This document shows positions 21,514 to 30,758 of a stretch of DNA of 64,000 nucleotides, piece by piece. Positions within the stretch are counted from its first letter, which is position 1, and each line of letters opens with the position of its first letter. The position numbers were made by a program, and so were the translations under genes. Below the pieces are notes generated by a model. The model searched no databases. It saw nothing but the letters and a program-made list of their open reading frames with translations, and had not been told where the DNA came from. The stretch lies in assembly GCA_013151235.1 (NCBI GenBank), contig JAADIO010000002.1, positions 41,369 through 105,368 on the forward strand. The letters run 5' to 3'. The stretch comes from Deltaproteobacteria bacterium (GTDB lineage: Bacteria; CG2-30-53-67).

Positions 21514-22327
21514 TCGCCCGGGAATCCTCCGGTGTCTGTTCATACTCCTTCTTTTGAGTCTTGCCGCCTGCCGGAATGATCCGTCGGAGCAACTGCTCCT
21601 CAAGGCCGGAGATGCCTTGCGGGAAGGGCGGGTGGAAGAAGCACTCTCCGACTACACTCAGGCGGTCTCACGTGATCCCCATACGGAAACTGCACAGGAA
21701 GCGAATTACCGGATCGGAGAGATCTACCGTCTTTTTAAGAACCAGCCGGAAGAGGCGATCGGATTTTTCCGGAAAGCCGCCGACGACGGAAGACTCTCCC
21801 GGTATGGAGAAAAGGCGCAAAAGAACATTGCGGAGATTTATCAGCAGGAATTCAAGGATTACAAAAAGGCCATTCCGGAATTACAGCGCCTCATCGACCG
21901 TTTCCCCGCCTCACAGTCGGCCGCAGAGGCGCAGTACCGAATCGGCCAGAGTTATATGGCGCTGAAACAGTATGATCAGGCCCGCATTGAATATTCCCGG
22001 CTGCTTGACCGCTACGGCAGCAGCGAATATCGGGATGACGGTGCCTACCGGATCGGCGTTGCCTATGAGCGGGAAGGTGATTTCAAAGCCGCCCGGCGGG
22101 CATATGAAAGTTTTCTCACCCACTATCCGGACAGTCCCCTCGTGCCGAATGTACGCCTTGGACTGGCCAATATTCTGGAGGAATTAGGGGAAATTGACGG
22201 GGCACTGAAACAGCTTACCTTACTGGAAAAGAACTATCCCAACCAGGAAGTGATCCTGAGAAAGCTTGATGCATTGCTGAAAAAGAAGAATACCGGTAAG
22301 ACCGTGGGTTTTTCCGAAAAGAAATGA
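21500..22327 (+). CDS. TPR lipoprotein (BamD/YbgF-like)
   Basis: Predicted envelope lipoprotein of 275 aa. The signal sequence ends in the lipobox L-A-A-C with the cysteine at residue 24, followed by five to six tetratricopeptide repeats (e.g. EALSDYTQAVSRDPH, AQYRIGQSYMALKQYDQARIEYSRLLDRYG, AYRIGVAYEREGDFKAARRAYESFLTHYPDS). The pattern resembles BamD or the C-terminal domain of CpoB/YbgF, but neither identity is certain. The GTG start at 21500 overlaps the gyrA end by 14 bases and follows AAGGAAA; a TTG at 21449 would put the lipobox too far from the start. Confidence 0.75.
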   Translation: MKRNDRPGILRCLFILLLLSLAACRNDPSEQLLLKAGDALREGRVEEALSDYTQAVSRDPHTETAQEANYRIGEIYRLFKNQPEEAIGFFRKAADDGRLSRYGEKAQKNIAEIYQQEFKDYKKAIPELQRLIDRFPASQSAAEAQYRIGQSYMALKQYDQARIEYSRLLDRYGSSEYRDDGAYRIGVAYEREGDFKAARRAYESFLTHYPDSPLVPNVRLGLANILEELGEIDGALKQLTLLEKNYPNQEVILRKLDALLKKKNTGKTVGFSEKK

Positions 22328-22425
22328 TCTTCATCCCCTCTCGGGGGAAACCGTTTGACTTCCTCCGGACGGAATGATAATTTATCCGCTCCATTTTTAC
22401 GGAGGAGAGGGCGCTTTTCACGTGA

Positions 22426-23802
<1,377 letters not shown>

Positions 23803-23812
23803 AGGTCTTTCG

Positions 23813-23898
23813 GGAGGAGTGGCCGAGTGGTTGAAGGCGGCGGTCTTGAAAACCGTTGTGCGAAAGCACCGTGGGTTCGAATCCTACCTCCTCCGCCA
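23813..23898 (+). tRNA. tRNA-Ser(UGA), CCA encoded
   Basis: Acceptor GGAGGAG pairs with CTCCTCC. The anticodon loop CTTGAAA gives anticodon TGA, there is a long variable arm, and the T-arm is GTGGG-TTCGAAT-CCTAC. Discriminator G and CCA are encoded. It lies 10 bases after serS. Confidence 0.96.
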
Positions 23899-24106
23899 GG
23901 TTTTTGCGAAGCAAAAACCTATGGCAATTCGCGATGCGAATTGCAGAACAACAAAAATAAGAAGAGGTAGGATGAGAAACCGGGTTCGACCCCAAGATAC
24001 CTTCAGAGGAGCCGCCGAAGGCGGCAAGGATAAGATCTTAAGCGGGACGCGCTGCGTCCTGAAGCGGAGCGGAAGGGCGGAAAGCGCAATCCTACCTCCT
24101 CCGCCA
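23899..24106 (+). repeat. rtT-like unit 1 after tRNA-Ser(UGA)
   Basis: Fills the gap after the tRNA and ends in a 19-nt exact copy (24088-24106) of the tRNA's 3' end from AATCC to CCA; the period is 208 bases. The hairpins AGGTTTTTGC-GAA-GCAAAAACCT (23898-23920) and GCAATTCGC-GAT-GCGAATTGC (23924-23944) come first. The core then has a 5' arm GAGGTAGGAT (23964-23973) pairing with ATCCTACCTC (24089-24098), a T-arm-like CGGGTTCGACCC, the hairpin GCCGCC-GAA-GGCGGC and a conserved AAGGATA...GCGGGACGCG stretch. It resembles the tyrT repeat layout of enteric bacteria. Whether it makes a stable RNA is unknown. Confidence 0.7.
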
Positions 24107-24128
24107 TTTTGTCGCTTCGCGACAAAAT
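24106..24128. repeat. Mini-hairpin at the CCA copy of unit 1
   Basis: ATTTTGTCGC-TTC-GCGACAAAAT, a perfect 10-bp stem with a 3-nt loop. It begins at the final A of the duplicated CCA, exactly as the hairpin after the real tRNA does. Confidence 0.8.
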
Positions 24129-24131
24129 AAT

Positions 24132-24177
24132 CAATTTGCAAAGCAAATTGTAATATAATTTTACTTCGTAAAATTAT
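24132..24177. repeat. Paired mini-hairpins before tRNA-Ser(GCU)
   Basis: CAATTTGC-AAA-GCAAATTG followed by ATAATTTTAC-TTC-GTAAAATTAT. The same pair stands before tRNA-Ser(CGA) at 25654-25697, with loops TCC and GAA; the second loop is the reverse complement of the one here, as if the hairpin had inverted. Confidence 0.8.
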
Positions 24178-24179
24178 CA

Positions 24180-24273
24180 GGAGAGATGGCCGAGTCGGCT
24201 GAAGGCGCTCGCCTGCTAAGCGAGTGTAGGGCTTAACACCCTACCGAGGGTTCGAATCCCTCTCTCTCCGCCA
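24180..24273 (+). tRNA. tRNA-Ser(GCU), CCA encoded
   Basis: Acceptor GGAGAGA with TCTCTCC, anticodon stem CTCGC/GCGAG, loop CTGCTAA giving GCT, and a long variable arm. The T-arm is GAGGG-TTCGAAT-CCCTC and CCA is encoded. It reads AGU/AGC codons. Confidence 0.96.
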
Positions 24274-24479
24274 TGTTTTCGTTGCACGAAAACACCAAGT
24301 AGTTTGCTTTGCAAATTGCGATAGCCATAAAGAGAGAGGGTGAGAAGCCTCGCTGGTTCGATCCCAAGATACCTTAATGTGATGGCCGTCGAAGACGGCA
24401 AGGATAGATCTAAAGCGGGACGCGCGACACCCCGTAGCGAAGCGTAGGGGTGGAAAGCGCAATCCCTCTCTCTCCGCCA
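24274..24479 (+). repeat. rtT-like unit 2 after tRNA-Ser(GCU)
   Basis: Period 206 bases, ending in a 19-nt copy (24461-24479) of the tRNA-Ser(GCU) 3' end. It begins with the hairpin TGTTTTCGT-TGC-ACGAAAACA (24274-24294). The core 5' arm AGAGAGAGGG (24331-24340) pairs with CCCTCTCTCT (24464-24473), then comes TGGTTCGATCCCAAGATACC. The central hairpin is GCCGTC-GAA-GACGGC, a two-sided compensatory change from units 1 and 3, followed by AAGGATAGATCTAAAGCGGG. A third stem pairs CCCC and GGGG around an AGCGAAGCG loop. Confidence 0.7.
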
Positions 24480-24524
24480 TATTTTCGTTGTACGAAAACA
24501 TCGAGCAATTCGCTAAGCGGATTG
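24479..24524. repeat. Mini-hairpins after unit 2
   Basis: ATATTTTCGT-TGT-ACGAAAACAT (24479-24501), starting at the A of the copied CCA, and CAATTCGC-TAA-GCGGATTG (24506-24524). Each has one wobble or mismatch. The first mirrors the hairpin after the real tRNA-Ser(GCU). Confidence 0.7.
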
Positions 24525-24566
24525 TGATCACTATAATGATAGAAAGAGAAAGAGACGAAAACCCGA

Positions 24567-24857
<291 letters not shown>

Positions 24858-24953
24858 TGTTGAAAAGTTTGGCGGATCATTGGGAGATTACATCGAACCG
24901 GATCGTGGTGCGGGGGGGAATGAGAAGCCCCGTTGGGGTTCGACCCCAAGATA
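24858..24953 (+). repeat. Truncated fourth rtT-like unit
   Basis: Near-exact tandem copy of the first 96 bases of unit 3 at an offset of 203 bases (24635-24750 matches 24838-24953; differences seen at 24707/24910 and 24749/24952). It stops after the T-arm-like CGACCCCAAGATACC. The following AT-rich GAAATTTTTTGAAAAAATTTT leads into tRNA-Arg. It shows that the whole unit, including the tRNA 3' end, duplicates as a block. Confidence 0.8.
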
Positions 24954-24981
24954 CCGGTTGAAATTTTTTGAAAAAATTTTA

Positions 24982-25058
24982 GCGCCCATAGCTCAGTTGG
25001 ATAGAGCGTTGGACTACGAATCCAAAGGTCGCAGGTTCGAATCCTGCTGGGCGCACCA
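24982..25058 (+). tRNA. tRNA-Arg(ACG), CCA encoded
   Basis: Acceptor GCGCCCA with TGGGCGC, D-arm AGCTCAGTTGGATAGAGC, anticodon loop CTACGAA giving ACG, and T-arm GCAGG-TTCGAAT-CCTGC. The A34 is the classical target of TadA, whose gene starts 20 bases downstream. Confidence 0.97.
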
Positions 25059-25078
25059 TCATTTCAGTCTGCTGAAAA

Positions 25079-25588
25079 ATGTCTACGAATGCTACTCAGC
25101 TTCTTCCGGTTAAGATCGAGAAGATCCGTCCGCAGAGTCTATCCCCGGACCACTATTTTATGTGCCGGGCATTAGAGGAGGCGGTCCTGGCCTTGGAGCA
25201 CCGGGAGGTGCCGATCGGGGCGGTTGCCGTATCGGAGGGAGTCATCGTCGGGCGGGGCTATAACCGGAAGGAGACGGACCGGGATGCCACGGCCCATGCC
25301 GAGATCCTGGCCCTGCGGGAGGCTTCGGAGACCCTCGGTCGATGGAGGCTGACCGATGTGACCCTCTATGTGACGCTGGAGCCCTGCGTCATGTGCGCCG
25401 GCGCCATGGTGCAGGCCCGCCTCGGACGACTTGTCTTCGGTGCTTATGACCGCAAAGGTGGCGCCTGTGGATCGGAGTTCCATATCACACAGGATTTCCG
25501 GCTCAACCACCAAGTGGAAACCCGGGGGGGCGTGATGACGGAGGAAGCGGAACGGCTTCTCTGCACTTTCTTCGCCCGTCTCCGGTAG
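25079..25588 (+). CDS. tadA: tRNA-specific adenosine deaminase TadA
   Basis: Converts A34 of tRNA-Arg(ACG) to inosine. The 169-aa protein has the zinc-dependent deaminase signature: H73-A-E75 and P-C103-x-x-C106. It is about 15-20 residues longer at the N-terminus than many TadA proteins, so the start may lie downstream, for instance at ATG 25160; ribosome sites are poor in either case. Its gene begins 20 bases after its own substrate tRNA, so both probably lie on one transcript. Confidence 0.95.
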   Translation: MSTNATQLLPVKIEKIRPQSLSPDHYFMCRALEEAVLALEHREVPIGAVAVSEGVIVGRGYNRKETDRDATAHAEILALREASETLGRWRLTDVTLYVTLEPCVMCAGAMVQARLGRLVFGAYDRKGGACGSEFHITQDFRLNHQVETRGGVMTEEAERLLCTFFARLR

Positions 25589-25653
25589 CCCGGTTGCAGG
25601 GTTTGCTTTGGCTTTGATTTTGTCTCTTTTGTTTGGTATTTTTTCGGGCTCAC

Positions 25654-25697
25654 GCAATTTGCTCCGCAAATTGCTATATGATTTTACGAAGTAAAAT
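25654..25697. repeat. Paired mini-hairpins before tRNA-Ser(CGA)
   Basis: GCAATTTGC-TCC-GCAAATTGC and ATTTTAC-GAA-GTAAAAT, matching the pair before tRNA-Ser(GCU) in stems but not loops. The leader ATCAGGAGAGATGGCCGAG is shared. Confidence 0.8.
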
Positions 25698-25702
25698 TAT
25701 CA

Positions 25703-25791
25703 GGAGAGATGGCCGAGCTGGTCGAAGGCGCCTGACTCGAAATCAGGTGTGGGGCAACTCACCGGGGGTTCGAATCCCTCTCTCTCCGCCA
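25703..25791 (+). tRNA. tRNA-Ser(CGA), CCA encoded
   Basis: Acceptor GGAGAGA with TCTCTCC, anticodon stem CCTGA/TCAGG and loop CTCGAAA giving CGA, with a long variable arm and encoded CCA. Its 3' end and the following hairpin ATGTTTTCGT-TGC-ACGAAAACAT (25791-25813) match those of tRNA-Ser(GCU). No rtT-like unit follows. Confidence 0.96.
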
Positions 25792-25826
25792 TGTTTTCGT
25801 TGCACGAAAACATAAAACATTTTGCG

Positions 25827-25964
25827 TCCCCTCTTCGGGCGAAGAACTTCGGGTCCTGCGCAACAGAAAGGTGTGAACCGGGTCAGGCCGTGATTGGAGC
25901 AGCCCTAAGCATTCTCTTTTGTGTGCCGCAGGGAAGCCTGAAGTTTCTTCGCTCGAAGAGGGGT
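25827..25964 (+). ncRNA. ffs: Signal recognition particle RNA
   Basis: RNA scaffold that binds Ffh for co-translational membrane targeting. The outer helix pairs CCCCTCTTCGGGCGAAG (from 25828) with CTTCGCTCGAAGAGGGG (to 25963), and CTTCGGGTCCTGCG with CGCAGGGAAGCCTGAAG. The conserved apical domain contains GGGTCAGG, a GTGA tetraloop and GGAGCAGCCCTAAGCA. The ends are set by the outer helix and may be off by a few bases. It lies just upstream of dnaX, a common location. Confidence 0.93.
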
Positions 25965-25989
25965 TGTAAAGGGAAGGACGATACGGATT

Positions 25990-27630
25990 ATGTCATACCG
26001 GGTATTGGCACGAAAATACCGTCCCCAGACCTTTGAGGAGATCATCGGCCAGGGGCATATTACACGGACCCTCCAGAATGCCATCGAGGCCGACCGGATT
26101 GCCCAGGGATTTCTCTTTTCCGGTATGCGGGGGGTCGGAAAGACCACGCTGGCCCGGGTCTTTGCAAAGGCGCTGAACTGCAAGTCCGGGCCGACCCGAA
26201 CTCCCTGCAATGCCTGTGATCACTGCCGGGAGATCACCGATGGAAACTCGGTGGATGTGATCGAGATCGACGGTGCTTCCAATACCGGTGTCGATGATGT
26301 GCGTGAACTTCGTGAAAACGTACTGTATGCTCCGGCACGAACCCGTTACAAGGTCTATATTATTGATGAAGTACACATGCTATCGAGAAGCGCCTTCAAT
26401 GCCTTGCTGAAGACTTTGGAGGAACCACCGTCCCATGTAATCTTCATCTTTGCCACGACGGAACCCCACAAGGTTCCGATTACCATTCAGTCACGCTGCC
26501 AGTGTTTCAGTTTTCGAAAAATTCCCCTGCAGGATGTGGCGGCGCAGTTACTCCATCTTGCGGCATCGGAAGATCTTGAACTGGACCCGGTTGCCGCACA
26601 ACTGATTGCCCGTGCCTCCGAGGGGAGCATGCGGGATGCGCAGAGCCTAATGGACCAGGTCGTCTCCTTCTGCGGGACAACCATCACTTCTGCCGAGACA
26701 CAGAAGGTGTTGGGACTGATCGACCGGCAGGTGCTGGATGCGTGTACCCGGGCCCTGGTAAAACAGGATGCCGCCGGGGCCCTCGCCTTGGTGGAGGAGT
26801 TAAGCAGCGGGGGACAGGATCTGACGGAGTTCTGCAAGGCGCTGCAATTGCATCTGCGGAACCTGCTGATGATCCGGATTCTGGAGAGCCCGGAAAAGAT
26901 TACGAGCCTGCCCGCGGAGGAGATCGCCCGTTTAAAAGAACCGGCGGAGGCCCTGGATGAAGGCCGTCTGATCGCTTTTGTTGAACACCTGAATCGGACG
27001 GAGGAGGCGCTTCGGCGGGCGACGACACCGAGGTTTCTGCTGGAAGTTGCCCTGGTGAAGATGACCCGGATGCAGCCGTTACGGGAATTTCGGGAGATTG
27101 CCGACCAACTGCAGGGACTCGAACGACGTCTTGCCGCCGGACACTCCCCGGCGGAAGGCTCGATTCCGCCTGTGGCGGTCCGGAAGGATGCTGCGATGCA
27201 GGTCCCGGACGGAGGCGCTGCCGCCGGGAGCGTAGCAGATCGCTCGGAAATGGATTGGGAGACGATGGTCCGGCATGCACAAAAGACTTCTCCTCCCGTC
27301 GGGTCGATCCTCGAACATGCTTTTTTGAAGAGCGTCGCGGGTGATCGGATCGAGATCGGTTTTGCGAAAAAGGTTCATCTCGATATGGCACGGAGAAAGA
27401 TCAAACAGATCCGGGAAATCCTGCAGGGATCTTTTCATTATGAACCGGCTGTGGAGCTGGTCCTGCATGAGCAACCCGGTTCGACACCGCTGACCCTGCA
27501 GGCGAAAAAAAAGGAAGCGGCCCGTGTGAGGAAGGAGCAGCTCACGCAGGAAAGTCTGCAGCACCGTGTTGTCCGGGAGGCTGTGAAAGTCTTCCATGGC
27601 CGGATTACGGAAGTCCGTGAATTCTCCTGA
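25990..27630 (+). CDS. dnaX: DNA polymerase III subunit gamma/tau
   Basis: Clamp-loader ATPase. The 546-aa protein has Walker A G45-MRGVGKTT, the zinc cysteines C64, C73, C76 and C79, VYIIDEVHMLS (Walker B) and the SRC motif in IQSRCQCF. The C-terminal third is the polymerase-binding tau region. An A-run of eight lies near codon 506, too close to the C-terminus to give a classical gamma product. It heads dnaX-ybaB-recR. Confidence 0.96.
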   Translation: MSYRVLARKYRPQTFEEIIGQGHITRTLQNAIEADRIAQGFLFSGMRGVGKTTLARVFAKALNCKSGPTRTPCNACDHCREITDGNSVDVIEIDGASNTGVDDVRELRENVLYAPARTRYKVYIIDEVHMLSRSAFNALLKTLEEPPSHVIFIFATTEPHKVPITIQSRCQCFSFRKIPLQDVAAQLLHLAASEDLELDPVAAQLIARASEGSMRDAQSLMDQVVSFCGTTITSAETQKVLGLIDRQVLDACTRALVKQDAAGALALVEELSSGGQDLTEFCKALQLHLRNLLMIRILESPEKITSLPAEEIARLKEPAEALDEGRLIAFVEHLNRTEEALRRATTPRFLLEVALVKMTRMQPLREFREIADQLQGLERRLAAGHSPAEGSIPPVAVRKDAAMQVPDGGAAAGSVADRSEMDWETMVRHAQKTSPPVGSILEHAFLKSVAGDRIEIGFAKKVHLDMARRKIKQIREILQGSFHYEPAVELVLHEQPGSTPLTLQAKKKEAARVRKEQLTQESLQHRVVREAVKVFHGRITEVREFS

Positions 27631-27666
27631 GATCCTTCGAGGATGTTCGATTGTTGAGGTACGCTG

Positions 27667-27990
27667 ATGTCCAAAAATATGCTCGGTGATCTGATGCGTC
27701 AGGCCCGACAGATGCAGGAGAAGATGAAAGACCTTCAGCGGGAGGCCGGAAGCCGGGTGGTCGAGGCCTCATCCGGCGGCGGGATGGTAACGGTACGGAT
27801 GAACGGCCGTCAGGAACTTCTTTCCCTGCAGGTTGAACAGGATCTGCTCGACAGCGAGGATTCGGAGATGTTACAGGATCTGATCGTGGCCGCCGTCAAT
27901 GAAGGGATCCGGAAATCCAGGGAAGTGATGGAAGAGGAAATGAAGAAGTTGACCGGAGGGCTGAATTTCAATATCCCCGGACTTTTCTGA
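27667..27990 (+). CDS. ybaB: Nucleoid-associated protein YbaB/EbfC
   Basis: Small dimeric DNA-binding protein of 107 aa. The sequence has the conserved MLGDLMRQARQMQEKM start, SGGGMVTVRMNGRQELLSL and a C-terminal GLNFNIPGLF. It sits between dnaX and recR as in most bacteria. Confidence 0.95.
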   Translation: MSKNMLGDLMRQARQMQEKMKDLQREAGSRVVEASSGGGMVTVRMNGRQELLSLQVEQDLLDSEDSEMLQDLIVAAVNEGIRKSREVMEEEMKKLTGGLNFNIPGLF

Positions 27991-28038
27991 TCCCGCATGC
28001 GGCGGGGTTGTCGGCGCGAATGAGGAGAATACGGGACG

Positions 28039-28638
28039 GTGGTAGCCTCTTCCCTGACCAGGCTGATCGAAGAGCTGAAACGGCTTCCGGGGATCGGAAC
28101 CAAGACGGCGCAACGGCTTGCCTTCTTCCTGATGAAGATGCCGAAGGATCGGGCCCTGGGGCTGGCCCGGGCGATTGAAGAGGTCAAGGAGAAGATTCGT
28201 TTCTGCCGTCGATGCGGAAATCTTGGGGAAGGGGAGCTTTGTACTGTTTGCCGGGACTCCCGACGGGACGCAACCCTTATCTGTGTGGTTCAGGAGGCGA
28301 TGGATGTTATGGCTATCGACCGGACGGGAGAATACCGGGGTCTCTTTCACGTTCTCCACGGTGCCCTGTCGCCGATGGACAATATCGGCCCCGATGAGTT
28401 AAACCTGAGTTCGTTGATGAAGCGGCTGCATGAGCCGGATGTGCGGGAAGTCATTCTGGCGACAAACCCGACCATTGAAGGAGAGGCGACGGCCCTCTAC
28501 CTGGCCCGGCTGATTCATGCGAAAACGAGGATCAAAGTCAGCCGGATTGCCCACGGCATTCCCATGGGGGGCCATCTGGAGTATGCCGATGAGGTCACCC
28601 TCTCGAAGGCGCTGGAGGGGAGACGGGAAATTCAATAA
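28039..28638 (+). CDS. recR: Recombination mediator protein RecR
   Basis: Acts with RecF/RecO to load RecA at gaps. The 199-aa protein has an N-terminal helix-hairpin-helix (LKRLPGIGTKTAQRLAFFLM), zinc-finger cysteines C56, C59, C68 and C71, and a Toprim domain (ICVVQEAMDVMAIDRTGEYRG). The GTG start at 28039 follows GAGGAG at about 11 bases. Confidence 0.95.
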   Translation: MVASSLTRLIEELKRLPGIGTKTAQRLAFFLMKMPKDRALGLARAIEEVKEKIRFCRRCGNLGEGELCTVCRDSRRDATLICVVQEAMDVMAIDRTGEYRGLFHVLHGALSPMDNIGPDELNLSSLMKRLHEPDVREVILATNPTIEGEATALYLARLIHAKTRIKVSRIAHGIPMGGHLEYADEVTLSKALEGRREIQ

Positions 28639-28691
28639 CGGAAGAGTGGAACGAGCCGCCCTTCCCGATACATCAAAGAAGGAGAATTCTT

Positions 28692-29261
28692 ATGTCGATC
28701 ACCGAAGTTCGATGGCACGCACGGGCCGGTCAGGGAGCCGTTACCGCGGCAAAGATCCTGGCGGAGGCAACGATGGCACAGGGAGAATATGTGCAGGCCT
28801 TTCCGGAATATGGACCGGAGCGGATGGGGGCCCCCCTTCGGGCCTACAACCGGATCAGCGATGCCCCCCTGACCATGCACTGTCAGGTGACCAATCCCAA
28901 TGTGGTCATCGTCGTCGACAGCTCGCTGCTGGAGACGCAGGACGTGACCGACGGCACACCGGAGGATGCCGTTTTCCTCGTCAACACGACCCACTCCCCC
29001 GCGGAGGTTGCCGAAAAACTGGGACGCCCCGTCGACCGAGTCTTTACGGTGGATGCCACGCAGATCTCCATCGACTGCCTCGGGCGGCCGATTCCCAATA
29101 CGCCCCTGTTGGGTGCCCTTTCCAGGGCGACGGGGCTGGTCAAACTTGACGTCCTGTTGACGGACCTGGCGGTGAACCTGAAGAAAAAATTCCCCGAAAA
29201 AATCGTGCAGGGCAATACGGCTTCGGTGGAACGAGCCTACAAGGAGGTAAAAGGAATATGA
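28692..29261 (+). CDS. porG: 2-oxoacid:ferredoxin oxidoreductase, gamma subunit
   Basis: Gamma subunit of a four-subunit pyruvate/2-oxoacid:ferredoxin oxidoreductase that makes acetyl-CoA and reduced ferredoxin. The 189-aa chain begins with the family pattern VRWHARAGQGAVTAAKILAEA and has FPEYGPERMGAP. The following subunit's start overlaps its stop by 4 bases. Order G-D-A-B matches archaeal-type POR operons. A pyruvate substrate is most likely but other 2-oxoacids cannot be excluded. Confidence 0.92.
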   Translation: MSITEVRWHARAGQGAVTAAKILAEATMAQGEYVQAFPEYGPERMGAPLRAYNRISDAPLTMHCQVTNPNVVIVVDSSLLETQDVTDGTPEDAVFLVNTTHSPAEVAEKLGRPVDRVFTVDATQISIDCLGRPIPNTPLLGALSRATGLVKLDVLLTDLAVNLKKKFPEKIVQGNTASVERAYKEVKGI

Positions 29262-29548
29262 GCGGACTCAAAAACTGGAAGGAACTGACTCCCGGCGCCG
29301 TCATTGAAGAGGCGGGGAATGCCGCAAAGTATGAGACCGGCGGCTGGAGGACCTACCGGCCGGTCCTCGATGAAAAGAAGTGCATTCACTGCCTGAACTG
29401 CTGGATCTCCTGTCCCGATACGGCGATTATCGTCCGGGACGAGAAGATGACCGGCTTCGACTATGATCACTGCAAAGGGTGCGGCGTCTGTGCCGATGTC
29501 TGTCCGAAAAAGGTGCAGGCGATCTCGATGGAACAGGAAGGAAAATAG
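29258..29548 (+). CDS. porD: 2-oxoacid:ferredoxin oxidoreductase, delta (ferredoxin) subunit
   Basis: A 96-aa two-[4Fe-4S] ferredoxin-like electron relay of the complex. The cysteine motifs CIHCLNCWISCP and CKGCGVCADVCP are both intact. It overlaps porG by four bases (ATGA) and precedes porA by 11 bases. Confidence 0.94.
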   Translation: MSGLKNWKELTPGAVIEEAGNAAKYETGGWRTYRPVLDEKKCIHCLNCWISCPDTAIIVRDEKMTGFDYDHCKGCGVCADVCPKKVQAISMEQEGK

Positions 29549-29559
29549 AGGGAGATATC

Positions 29560-30741
29560 ATGGGACAACGAGTAGCAATGACAGGAAACATCGCCATGGC
29601 CAACGCCATGCGCCAGATCAACCCGGATGTGTGTGCCGCCTATCCGATCACACCCTCCACCGAGATCATGCAGCAGTTTTCAAGTTTTGTGGCGGACGGA
29701 TTGGTAAAGACGGTCCTGGTGCCCGCCGAGAGTGAGCACAGCGCCATGAGCGCCTGTATCGGCGCCGCCGCCGCCGGCGGCCGGGTGATGACGGCCACCT
29801 CTTCCCAGGGACTGGCCCTCATGTGGGAGATGCTCTTCATCGCGGCGGGGAACCGGCTTCCCATCGTACTGGCCATGGCCAACCGGGCCTTGTCCGCCCC
29901 GATCAATATTCACGGCGATACCTCCGATGCCATGGGGGCACGGGACTCCGGCTGGATCCAGATCTTCTCGGAAAATGGTCAGGAAGCCTATGATAATCTG
30001 ATCCAGGCCGTGCGCATCGCCGAGCATCTTGATATACGTCTCCCCGTCATGGTTGGGATGGACGGTTTCATCATCAGCCACTCCATCGAGAGCATGGAGT
30101 TGTTAGACGATGAAAAGGTACGGGATTTCGTGGGAGAATATACCCCGAGTCGGCCTCTTCTTGACATTCAACATCCCCGGACCTACGGTCCCCTCGATCT
30201 GCAGGATTATTACATCGAACACAAACGGCAGGAATACGAGGCAATGAAAAATGCCAAGTCGGTGATCCTGGAAGTGGCGAAGGATTTTTCGAACCGCTTC
30301 GGCCGGGAGTACGGCCTCTTTGAGGCGTACCATCTTGATGATGCCGAGGTCGCCATCGTGGTCTTGAACTCCGCGGCCGGGACCGTCAAGACGGTTATTG
30401 AAGAACTGCGGGCCGACGGGGTGAAGGCGGGTCTGTTGAAACCCAGGGTCTTTCGCCCCTTCCCGGCGGAGGAGATCGCCGCCGCCCTCTCCGGTGTCAA
30501 GGCGGTCTGTGTAATGGACCGGGCCGACGGGGTCAATGCCGTCGGCGGACCCCTTTTCCCGGAATTCCGTTCCGCCCTGTATGATGCAACTCCCCGTCCG
30601 ATGATCATCAACAAGGTTTTCGGGCTCGGCGGGCGCGACCTCGGTCTGCACCATGTACGTGAGGTCTTCGCCGAATTAGGGAAGATTGCCGAAACCGGAA
30701 AGATTGAAACCCTGGCCGAATACATTACTGTTCGAAACTGA
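29560..30741 (+). CDS. porA: Pyruvate:ferredoxin oxidoreductase, alpha subunit
   Basis: 393-aa subunit with the transketolase pyrimidine-binding-like domain I and domain II. It shows AAYPITPSTEIMQQF, ESEHSAMSACIGAAAAG and GDTSDAMGARDSGWIQIF, close to known PorA proteins. ATG 29560 follows AGAGGGAG; the frame extends upstream into porD but that is not the start. Confidence 0.94.
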   Translation: MGQRVAMTGNIAMANAMRQINPDVCAAYPITPSTEIMQQFSSFVADGLVKTVLVPAESEHSAMSACIGAAAAGGRVMTATSSQGLALMWEMLFIAAGNRLPIVLAMANRALSAPINIHGDTSDAMGARDSGWIQIFSENGQEAYDNLIQAVRIAEHLDIRLPVMVGMDGFIISHSIESMELLDDEKVRDFVGEYTPSRPLLDIQHPRTYGPLDLQDYYIEHKRQEYEAMKNAKSVILEVAKDFSNRFGREYGLFEAYHLDDAEVAIVVLNSAAGTVKTVIEELRADGVKAGLLKPRVFRPFPAEEIAAALSGVKAVCVMDRADGVNAVGGPLFPEFRSALYDATPRPMIINKVFGLGGRDLGLHHVREVFAELGKIAETGKIETLAEYITVRN

Positions 30742-30758
30742 ACCGCAAGGAGTCTATC

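Noticed and set aside
27504-27511. Run of eight A in dnaX as a frameshift signal for a gamma product
   Set aside because: It lies about 40 codons from the C-terminus, so a shift would not give the usual shortened gamma subunit.
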